64,000 nucleotides of DNA from Komarekiella atlantica HA4396-MV6 (lineage in GTDB: Bacteria > Cyanobacteriota > Cyanobacteriia > Cyanobacteriales > Nostocaceae), in contig JAHHHK010000008.1 of assembly GCA_019359395.1 (NCBI GenBank), positions 202,262 to 266,261 of the forward strand. The letters run 5' to 3'. The position numbers and the translations under genes were made by a program. The notes beneath the pieces were generated by a model. It saw only the letters and a program-made list of their open reading frames with translations. It did no database searches and was not told the origin of the DNA. Below, piece after piece: positions 8,216 through 17,600 of the stretch. The first letter of the stretch is position 1. Each line of letters opens with the position of its first letter.

Positions 8216-9706
8216 TTGATTCCCGTCATCTATAAAAAACCCAATTTTCTCGACACGCTCAAGTATGTCTTGGGGAAAGATGATGCTGCGATTGTCGATA
8301 CTAATATGATGGGAACAAACCCAGATGAATTCAACCAGCAGTTTCTCAACATCAAGTACACCAAAAAAGCAGTTAAACGGCAGTGTGCCCACCTCATTAT
8401 CTCGATAGCACACCGCTCTAACTATCATGAGCATTTATCAGACAGTCAGTACAGTTATGTAGCAAGGGAATATCTCAAAGATATGGGATACTTACCGAAG
8501 GAAGAATCATCTGTAGCAGCTACGAGTCAGTTCGTTGCAGTACGCCACCACGATCGCGACCACGAACACCTGCATATAATCGCCTCCCGAATTCGGTTAG
8601 ATGGCAGTTTAGTTAATGATTCCTATGATTATTTCAACTCCCAAGTCTCAACTAGACGCATCGCGGCGGAACTAGGGTTAGAGGTGACACCGACAACGAA
8701 TGAAGCCGTCGCCTTTAAGTTACAGCAAGAGTATGGCATAACTGCACTCACCAGCCCCAACCGCTCGAAAAGTATTAGAGCAGTCAATAGTAAGCACAAA
8801 ACCCCAACAAGTAAGGAAATTATTCGCCAAGCAATAGGAGAAGCCATCAAGGATAGTCCCACTGTCTCCACGTTCATCCAACGCTTGGAGGAAAACAACA
8901 TTGGGGTATTGCCTAAAATGCGGGGGGAGGAACTACTAGGCTTTACCTACATCCATAATGATGTGAAAATCGCTGGTTATCAAATATACAAACCCTATAG
9001 TTGGAACAAACTGCTGTCTGAATACGGAATAACATACGACCAAGAGAAAGATAAGGAAGTAATTCAACAAGCTAAAGCCAGAGCAATTAACCGCATAAAT
9101 ATTAATACTATAAGTAATAATGAGTACTTGTATGCTGATAAACCTACTAGCAGCAGTAGAAGTGATGGTAATGGCGATACCGATAGTAATTCCAAAATAC
9201 TTGAGAGTACAAAAGTACTAAATAGTAATTATCCAGATCAAATTTCGACAATACAACCAAAATTAGAAGATAAACCCACGTCGGAAGCAAATAAGGTTAA
9301 GAAAAAAGTACAGCCGTATCTGAAGGAGCAACATCCACAACAGGATATTTCAGAAGAAAACCGTCTATCCGCTGAGCAATCTTCCCCTACTCCCCCTTTT
9401 CCTAACCTTCTCCCTTCTAACCTCAAACATCTGCCTTCTACAATCACTGACTATATGCTTGTTACCAATAATTTCCGTATCAAGGGACGGGAATTGAGTA
9501 CCAGCTTAGATGCCAATATTCTGATTGTTTACCGTCATGGGGATAATACTCCTGTGATGCAAACCTGCTATAGTCAGGGAAACTGGCACGAAGAGATACC
9601 AACTCGACTAACAACAAACGAAATCGAGCAGATTGAAAGCTTGCGTGTCTTTACCCAACAAGCGTTAATGAATAAATTGCGATCACAAAGAGGTATTGAG
9701 CAATAG
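8216..9706 (+). CDS. MOBP-type relaxase (mobilization nuclease)
   Basis: A 496-aa protein with a TTG start (MIPVIYKKPNFLDTLKYVLG), which matches the usual relaxase N-terminus; Y17 in the YVL motif is the likely nicking tyrosine. The metal-binding histidine motif is intact: H111, D113, H116, H118, H120 (HHDRDHEHLHIIASRI). The enzyme would nick oriT, stay bound to the 5' end and lead the strand into a recipient. Residues 290-390 are Ser/Asn-rich and likely disordered, and the C-terminal 90 residues form a separate small domain found in other cyanobacterial plasmid relaxases (inference). No type IV secretion or coupling genes are in the window, so the plasmid may be mobilizable rather than self-transmissible, or those genes lie elsewhere. 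Confidence 0.9.
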   Translation: MIPVIYKKPNFLDTLKYVLGKDDAAIVDTNMMGTNPDEFNQQFLNIKYTKKAVKRQCAHLIISIAHRSNYHEHLSDSQYSYVAREYLKDMGYLPKEESSVAATSQFVAVRHHDRDHEHLHIIASRIRLDGSLVNDSYDYFNSQVSTRRIAAELGLEVTPTTNEAVAFKLQQEYGITALTSPNRSKSIRAVNSKHKTPTSKEIIRQAIGEAIKDSPTVSTFIQRLEENNIGVLPKMRGEELLGFTYIHNDVKIAGYQIYKPYSWNKLLSEYGITYDQEKDKEVIQQAKARAINRININTISNNEYLYADKPTSSSRSDGNGDTDSNSKILESTKVLNSNYPDQISTIQPKLEDKPTSEANKVKKKVQPYLKEQHPQQDISEENRLSAEQSSPTPPFPNLLPSNLKHLPSTITDYMLVTNNFRIKGRELSTSLDANILIVYRHGDNTPVMQTCYSQGNWHEEIPTRLTTNEIEQIESLRVFTQQALMNKLRSQRGIEQ

Positions 9707-9791
9707 TAAATCTGTTGGTAGAGAAAACTTAATCCACAGTGCCTCTCTGACTGTGGGTAAATACAAAGCCGTTGGGAATTACTATCGTCTT

Positions 9792-9821
9792 TACGAAGTA
9801 TTCAAATTTGAACACTTCGTA
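9792..9821. repeat. 30-bp near-perfect palindrome
   Basis: Arms TACGAAGT (9792-9799) and ACTTCGTA (9814-9821) flank TTCAAATTTGAA, itself a palindrome; only one of 15 pairs mismatches (9800/9813). It lies 85 bp after the relaxase stop and 130 bp before the next gene. There is no following T-run, so an operator or cruciform fits better than a terminator. A 7-bp inverted repeat CCACAGT/ACTGTGG lies just upstream (about 9734-9756). Confidence 0.7.
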
Positions 9822-9901
9822 GAAACGATGTCTTGCTCAGGTGCAAAAATCCTAATATCCTTTATCTCGCCGATAACTCCATAGGAAATAACTCCTTCTT
9901 A

Positions 9902-9937
9902 TTCTAGCTATATTAAATTATAAAAGTAACTAGAACT
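9902..9937. repeat. Inverted AT-rich element, copy 1
   Basis: Begins TTCTAGCTATATTAAA and ends AGTAACTAGAAC. Its reverse complement closely resembles the element at 11207-11252 (TTCTAGTTACTTT ... ATAGCTAGAA). The two copies face each other and enclose the genes at 9952-10632 and 10806-11162. Confidence 0.5.
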
Positions 9938-9951
9938 AAAAGATGTAACCT

Positions 9952-10632
9952 ATGCCCAAGAAAAAATGCGGACTTGGCTTTGACTGTGCCAGCATGATGC
10001 AATACCCAGGCATAGACCCTGCCGACTGTTTAAATTACAAAATTTGTGGAAGTGCTGTTCAACTAAGCCCCGATCAAGAACTCGAACTTGTTCGTATTCG
10101 GGAAGAACAAATGCGCCAGTATCAAGAACAAATTCGCCTAACCCGTCGTTCTGCCGCTATCATGATGCTGATGAGGCGCGGTTGCCCACAATCACCAGAA
10201 TCGTTAGGTGTTATCCCCGCCATTGAGGCGATCGCCACCACATTGGATAATATTCGTACTGGACTTACCAACTTCGACGGACAGTACATCGCGCCACCTG
10301 GTTGCGAACTCCACATCTACAATGTCAAACGGCCGAGTGGTACGTACTCGTACTATAAACTAACCGCCGAAAACGCAATATTTGCACCTTCAGAGAAAGA
10401 ACAAGAAGTACGGGTAATTCACCTCAGCCATCAGCATGATGCGCGGTATATAGAAGCACAACTTGGTATCGAACGGCGGAACAAGTTAACCCAAGTGCGA
10501 ACACTGCTTCACAACGCAAGCACATTGCTTGAGGAAGCAACACGCCTACTCGAACAAACCACAGATATGAACAGTCCAAATACTACAGTTGAAGTTTTCA
10601 ACAGTGATGAAATTATACCCATCGACTCATAA
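9952..10632 (+). CDS. Conserved-looking plasmid protein with Cys-rich N-terminus
   Basis: A 226-aa protein. Four N-terminal cysteines (C6, C12, C26, C32) in CGLGFDCASMMQYPG...DCLNYKIC could bind zinc or iron-sulfur. A long charged helix follows (EQELELVRIREEQMRQYQEQ, shown from DQELEL onward), then a region rich in aromatic/Gly residues around 100-130 and a second helical segment at 160-205. I do not recognise a family. It sits between the relaxase and the giant multidomain gene on the same strand, so a role in transfer or plasmid establishment is plausible but not shown. Confidence 0.65.
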   Translation: MPKKKCGLGFDCASMMQYPGIDPADCLNYKICGSAVQLSPDQELELVRIREEQMRQYQEQIRLTRRSAAIMMLMRRGCPQSPESLGVIPAIEAIATTLDNIRTGLTNFDGQYIAPPGCELHIYNVKRPSGTYSYYKLTAENAIFAPSEKEQEVRVIHLSHQHDARYIEAQLGIERRNKLTQVRTLLHNASTLLEEATRLLEQTTDMNSPNTTVEVFNSDEIIPIDS

Positions 10633-10805
10633 AACCAGCAAAAAGGGAAAATTTACTTCATTACTGCCACAAAATATAGATACTGAAATACAGGATTATC
10701 TTATCTGTAAAGCTGCTTTATCTACCAGTACGCTGTGACGGTTACGATCGAATTGCTCTGATAGGTATGCCAACAGGCTAAAAACCGACTAGGGAGAAAT
10801 GAAAA

Positions 10806-11162
10806 ATGACCATAAGTTTTAGAGAATGGCTCAAACAATTTAAAAATCAAGATGCACCCTTTGGTGATTTATGGAGTGATGCCACATCGACTAAAAGAGG
10901 AAGATTTCAAGATAAGATTTCAGACTCTTGGCAGGGTGACACTATAGAAAGCTTGATAGAGTTTATGGTTAAAAACGAAGCATCATATCAATCTCATAGT
11001 GTTCTTAATGAAGCTAATGAGGCGTATCATAATTATTTAGGTTTAGAACCTATAAAATCATCTAAATTGGAAGAGTTAGAGAACCAACTTAAAGCTAAAT
11101 ATTACGCAGAACGTCTACAACACTATACAAAATTATGTATTTTATATAGGAATCCTACTTGA
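10806..11162 (+). CDS. Small protein resembling YozE/SAM-like fold
   Basis: A 118-aa acidic/basic balanced protein. SFREWLKQFKNQDAPFGDLW at residues 4-23 resembles the start of the YozE SAM-like family (short N-terminal helix, FxxWL pattern, GDLxxD). The second half is a long helix (LEELENQLKAKYYAERLQHY). AGGGAGAAATGAAAA precedes the ATG. Function unknown; the family call is tentative. It is the last small gene before the giant multidomain gene, in the same orientation. Confidence 0.55.
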   Translation: MTISFREWLKQFKNQDAPFGDLWSDATSTKRGRFQDKISDSWQGDTIESLIEFMVKNEASYQSHSVLNEANEAYHNYLGLEPIKSSKLEELENQLKAKYYAERLQHYTKLCILYRNPT

Positions 11163-11627
11163 ATCTTGCTCAGTATACTGAGAAGTCAAGCTTTGTATCT
11201 CAAGCCACTTTGTTCTAGTTACTTTAAATAAAAATAATAGCTAGAACAAAGTACAGATCCAAAGACATAAAATTATCAACCTGCTGCCACACTAATTTAG
11301 CTTTCTCTCTCAAACTACAAACATCGGCACAATGGCAAACATTAAGAATGTTACTACTGATTCAGCATTAAGCAAGAAGTAATTGAGAAGTTTGTATATT
11401 TTTTTCATACTTAAATTTTGAGATCACGCCGAATAGGTCTTCAGGAGACTGGATCTAAGTAATAACTGCATTAGCTTGTATTAAAAATTACATTTATTTT
11501 GGAAATAGAAATTAGAAAATTGTTTAATAAATTACCGATATAGAGAAAGTAAAATCAAGCTCTAAGGGTATTTTAGTGCCAAAAAGTAAAAATTTATATT
11601 TAAATTTATAAGTTTAATTGTTTATAT
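11163..11627. other. AT-rich leader region of the giant gene
   Basis: Apart from the hairpin-forming element at 11207-11252 I see no gene. Several TATAAT-like words are scattered near 11540-11610. No clear ribosome binding site precedes the ATG at 11628. Confidence 0.4.
11207..11252. repeat. Inverted AT-rich element, copy 2 (12-bp arms)
   Basis: Perfect arms ACTTTGTTCTAG (11207-11218) and CTAGAACAAAGT (11241-11252) with a 22-nt AT-rich loop. It is an inverted relative of 9902-9937. Confidence 0.6.
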
Positions 11628-14600
11628 ATGACAATTCAAGCTAAACATTTTGACACTAGGTTAAATCAGTGGATTCATACAGATGGTAATACGGTTAATC
11701 CAGCTTCACTGTTAAAAGAAGAACTTAATAATACCTTAATAGAACATTTCTTTCGTGGGGTTAACTTTTCGTTCGGACATATGGACGAAAAGTCTAGTGT
11801 GGAACAATTAATTAATCATCCTGAAGGTCACAAATTATTATTATCATCAAAAACACGGTTGCTATATGGGCCTGAAAAATGTCTAGATAGAATTAAACAA
11901 TTATGCCCTGATAACAAAGATAGAGGTGCTTACGGATCTATTTTTCTCGGTTCGTGTAAAAATAGCGTCAATAAAGAGTTAAATATTCTAATTGTTGATG
12001 ACAGTAATGGTGAAAATGGCAGCGTTATTAGTAATGACCAAGTATATCGGCTAACCGGAGACTGTTACGGGCAAATATCCACAGACCTATATCACGAATT
12101 AACAAAACATCAAAAAGGTGATAAATATCGAGTAATTCAGCACCGTTTCGGCTGGACTGACCAAGACGGAAACGATAACAAATACCGCTTTGGCAAAGGT
12201 ACACTACGCCCTGCAAACCTTGACCAAATCCTCAATTATTCAGATCCCAACAACTCAACTAAAATTGACTTAATTCTTCCCTTATCTGCATTCAAGGGAA
12301 CTGATAAAGACAACCCTAATGGGCCAAGCAAGCCCCAAATTCAACCTGGACTGTACAGGCAAAATATCTGGCTAGGTGAAAAATCACAATCTGAACTCGG
12401 TAAAACAGCTATCTCGCAGTTACTCGCTTCATTCCCTAACGGGCTGAAAGACTTTACCGAACAGCTAGAACTTGAAGCCAAAAAGCTTAAGGAAGTACAG
12501 GACGACCCCCGGCAACTTGCACAACTTTACTGCGAAAAGTACGAGAAACGGAAAGCTTTTCTTGAAGAACAAGCAACCACGCTAGAAGAACAAGCAGCAA
12601 AAGATCCAACAGTAGTAGAAGAGTTAGAAACTTTGCGCGATGGCGCGGGAGCGCCCGCCGTAGGCGATCGCATTGCTACTGACTCGTTTATTTACAAACT
12701 TATCAAAGCTGACCTGCAAGAAGAGGGTCAACTTCTTGAAACTGAGAAAGTACAGCGCGAACTTGCCCGGTTCGTCCAAAACGAGTGGAAAGAAATCGCC
12801 ATCGGCAAGACGCTCACATTTGAGCGGGCAATGGTCATTCCCTCCAAAGACCTGCAAAATGGGGAAATCTGCATCCCGCATTATCAAGACGGGGAAGAAG
12901 TTCTCAACTTCCGCTCACCCTTCCTCAACTCAAATGGTCTGTGCGTCTCAACTAACAAAGTTGTAGAAGACGTCCTTGGGCCTGATGGTAAAGCTCTTGT
13001 AGGTGCGATCGCTGTCTCGGACGAAACAAGCGATCGCATTTATAACCGTCTAAACGAGCAAATTAAATCTGTCCTACCCGAAGCCCAAAGTAAAAATATT
13101 CAGTTAGAAGGTATTGAAAATTATTTAGATAAAAATATCAGCAAGCTCGAAACTAAAGACAAAATCGAGTTTACCAACAAATTTAATGAGTATATTTCAG
13201 AACTAAAGTCAGCTGGTTACGAATTAGAAATTCTTCCTCAAGAGTCCGAACAAGAGCGGCAGGCACGCGACTACGATGGTGATTGTATTGGCTTCGAGCG
13301 GGCAAGCAGGTATCCAAACCTCACCGCCGAGGCAAGGGAGCGCAACCTGCCTGAAAACGCTTACGATCCAACTGTTAAACTCAAAAAACAATCTTTTTAC
13401 CAGGAAGATGGCAGTCAGCCAGAATTTGAAGAAATCGCCATCCACATGAGCGATGGCATTAGTGTCGGTGTCATCAACAATCACCTGACCTCAATCGAGG
13501 CGTTAGAGTCAGAAATTACTATCCTGAAAAACTTTGGTAGCGAGAGAGAGCAAATTGAGTACGTACAGCAGGTAGCGAAACACTACGAAGATTTATTTAA
13601 AACAGAAGCCTGGGCAAAATCCAAAGGTATTGAAGGGAAGGAGGTTCCTGTCAAGTATCGCGGTTACATGGAAGAGTTTGTCCAAATTGTTCGGCAAGAG
13701 CCTCTAAACCGGGTAAATGCACTAGTGGCGATGAACACTAACACCCAGATGTACCGCGAAATAATTGCTGAGGCAGCATTTCAAAATCAAATTGCAGTTG
13801 ACCTCTTCAAGAGTGCCAAAAAACCCGAAATGGAAATTATCCGCAATAACAGTCGGATTCTCCACCGGGAAGTCAACTACATTAAGGATAAGAAGAAAGA
13901 TGTCTATGTTGACAATACAATTCAACCGGCGGGATACTCGCCTGTTGAATTACTAATTGCTCAAACCAACCAGTATTTTGAAAAAGCTCGTCTCGAATCG
14001 CGTGAAATCGTTCAATTTCAAGCTTTATTTAAATGGATTGAATTTTCTCATGAACAGCGATTAAGAGCTACTATTGTCAAAAAAGAATTCGATAAATCAT
14101 TCAACCGAGCGAGTGAGCTATCTAAACAAAAGGAAACTGAGAAAGGGCCATCTGTAAATATTACCCTTGCTAATGGCAATCAAATAAGTATAACTAACCT
14201 TCTACAGTATGATAATGAATTTATCTGGAAAGCTAATAAAATTACACTAAAACTATCAGAAATATCTGAAGATAAACGTAACAGTAACCGCCCGCATAGA
14301 TATTTAGTTTCTGCCCAAATTAACGATGAAACTGAGAATGGTAAATCTAAGTTTAGGGCATTAGGAACACTGACGAGGGAGCAAGAAAATAAACTCGAAG
14401 AGATAGGAATTGCACCTGGACAAGAAGTAACATCTAACAAAATATCCTTCCAACCTGAACTAAGTGAAGGTCAAATTAAACTTCTTTACCAAAAAGCTTA
14501 CCAGGTAGCAGAGGAATTTTACAATTCGATTCCAGAAGACCAAAGACTAGTAATGGCAGCTGCCACTTGGGCAGTATCAACTACTCGTGAGAGTAGTAAT

Positions 14601-17600
14601 GATAAAAGTAGCGATCGCCAGAACAAAGTTTCTAATTTCGCCTTTGCTGCCTTTCCTCAAGAGATTATCAGTCAGTTAGACAAACTCAAATTTAACGAGT
14701 TTAGTATCACTGGATTCGACCGTAGTAGTGAATTATTTAATGAAAATCAACCTCAGAATATTCGATTTAATTTAGCTGAAGATGGAAAAAGTGTAATTGA
14801 AATCCAGAATCAAGAGGAGAGTTACGAAACATTTGGAAATATTGAACAAAGTAATGCCCGATTACCAATTGGTACTACTGCTATTGCCAGTGTTGAAAAA
14901 GGTGAAGTATACACCACCTCTGTTACAACCAAAGTACCCGGACTACCAGAACTCACTTTCAAAGTAGGCGAAGTTAATAAGTTTGGAAACTCTCAAAGGT
15001 TTAATAATGAACCCGTAATGTTAACAATCGAAAAGGTTGACTTGATTCGGGAAGACTATAGTATTTATCTTCAAAATGGTAATAAACCTGAGAAACTAGG
15101 CAATATTGATAAGGAATCAATCAAAGAAGGTATTACCCAAGGCTGGCTAGCGGAAAAGCCTGGGAATGGGCAAAAGTTACAGCTTAAAATTCAAAGTATC
15201 ATCATTGGACAAAATGCCTATGCTATAGCAGAAACATCTCAAGGAAATTTATTACGAATAAATATTACGAATCAAAAGTATAAAAAACAGGAAATTAGCA
15301 ACCAAGTATTTCAAGAAACTTTAGTTAGAGCATTTGATAAAAAGCACGTTTACATTGCTAAAATTGGCGACCAATCACTCGGTATTATTGGTCAGCATAC
15401 TGAACGCCTCGAAGCTGAATTAAATAAAGAGAATGTACAAAAACAGTGGCAAAGGAAAGAAAGTAGCACTGTACAAAAACTAATTGATGCAGGTATTATT
15501 CGCCTAAACCAACAACGAACCACTATCCCTGTACAGATTACCAGTAATGAAAGTACCTGTAAAATAATTATTAATCCAGAAACAGTACAATATCCCGACA
15601 AATGGGTTAAACGCAGTCAGCTTATAAGTAATGAAAAGCCTGTCAGAGACGAGCAGCAGGAAAAACACAACCAAATACTCGGTAAAATTAACGAACGCCC
15701 TACAATCATGTTCCAAGATAAAGAGCAAAAATTAGTAGGGCTTTTAGGATTAGCAGTTGATGAAAATATAGCCGAAAAAACCAAAAAGTATCTCGAAAAA
15801 GTAGGAGTATCATACGAACAGCTTCCTATATCACAAGCTCGGTTAGAAGCTAAAAAAGGTATGACTGTATTCTTACTCGATGAAAGTACTATTAGCCATG
15901 AATTAAAACAAACATTCGTTGACCGTGCTGGTGGTAATATCAAGAGCGCAGATACACCGTCACAACCCACTCCAATCATTCCAGAACAAACTGTATATTT
16001 TTATAATCCAAATCAACAATATAGTTCCCCGTATGGATCGCTCTTAGAAACTAAAGAAGCTGTTGGATTAGTAGTTCCCGCACAAGACGCGATCGCTGTA
16101 GCTACTTGGCTAGAATCAAAATCTACTGAAAATCATTATTTTATTGAGAGTAACACAGCTACATTTATTTTTAATAAAAATGAGATTAGTGAAAAAATAA
16201 ACGAAGAATTAAATAGTTTACTTGGAGAACCGATTAATATCGGTAAAGTTGATGGATTTGACCGCTACGAACAGCTTAGTGCAGAGTTAAATCAAAAAGT
16301 TGCGGCTGAAGGTAGTCGTTTAGAATTAAACCAAATTCCAGAAAATAGTGAGTACAAAAAAGCTCTACAAGCACTACCTAACCGTCCCAGAGAGCTTAAT
16401 CAAGAAGATTCTCCAGTACCAATTATTCCTGCAAAAGCTGTACCAGAAAATAATATAACTAACATTCAATCAAATACTAACGCTACAGTTGCAGGTATTT
16501 CACAAGTTTACAAAAACGCAGTTGATATACAAGTATCAACAAACACAAAATTAAAAGCTGATAACCAAGCAATATTACTACCAAACTCGCGCCAAGCTGA
16601 TCAAACCAAAGCTATCGAAATATTGGGTAAGATAAGCGAGGAAAAAGTAGAACAATTGCGATCGCACCTTGAAACCCACCTCAAATGCGTACTTGAAAGC
16701 GATAAATCCAACTATGCACTACTGAGACAAGTTGCATGGGTCGGTGCAAAATGGGATTTGAAAGATAAAGCCTTCAAGCCAGGAGTACAGGACGACAAGT
16801 TAATAGAACTTGTCAAACAAATATATCCTGATGCAGATATTGTGCTGGTCACTTATTCTGAAAACCCCGGCGCTGGCATCAACTACCACCGTGATGACTC
16901 CTACGCTGCGACGGAGGCCCGCAGCATTAATATCGGAAATTCTGACTGGGGGTATCGCGCTGCTAAAGAACGAATGGCATGGACTAGGGAAGAGAATCAG
17001 GACGCACCATACCAAGAGTTTAAACTTGAGTCGGGTACAGTAACCCGGTTTAACTGCAAGAACGAACATGCTGCACTTAATACTGAGGCTGGCAGATGGT
17101 CTATCAACATCTGGTCAATCAAAAATGACCTGGGTAGAGAAAACAGCGTTCGCAAAAAATTTGAAAACTTCCTCGCTTCAAACCAACCTCCTCGTGCGGT
17201 AGTCCAAAGCAACAGCGACCTCACCATCAAAACTAACGAGTGGACTCTTGGGGGAGAAATTAAAGTAGAGCGCAGTTATACCAGCCTCAGAGAAGTCGCC
17301 CGAAGCATACCCTTAAACTCTTCAAACCAACTAACTGTCGAAGAAATTATCACCATCGGTAATTCCACTGCGGCACGCGCTGCTAACCCTCAGATTCCAG
17401 ACAACCCGACTATATCTGGAAAACCAGTACCAATGGTTTCTTCGCTGCATCTGCACGGCGAACCTTCCACAGTAGCAGTTGATACAACCATTGATGCCAT
17501 GCGCGGACACGGTAGGATACACACCACCAGAGGTGTAGACTACCAAAAAACTTATGGTATCAATGAGGGAGATATTGCGATCGCCCAAGGTAAAAACGGC

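Noticed and set aside
9696..9884. 62-aa frame overlapping the relaxase stop
   Set aside because: TTG start and it runs through the 30-bp palindrome and another inverted repeat; it looks like chance coding of structured DNA.
16900..16930. GC-rich repeat insertion in the AlkB-like domain (CTACGCTGCGACGGAGGCCC)
   Set aside because: The residues fit the expected AlkB context (HRDD...EARSINIG) without extra length, so I do not call an insertion.
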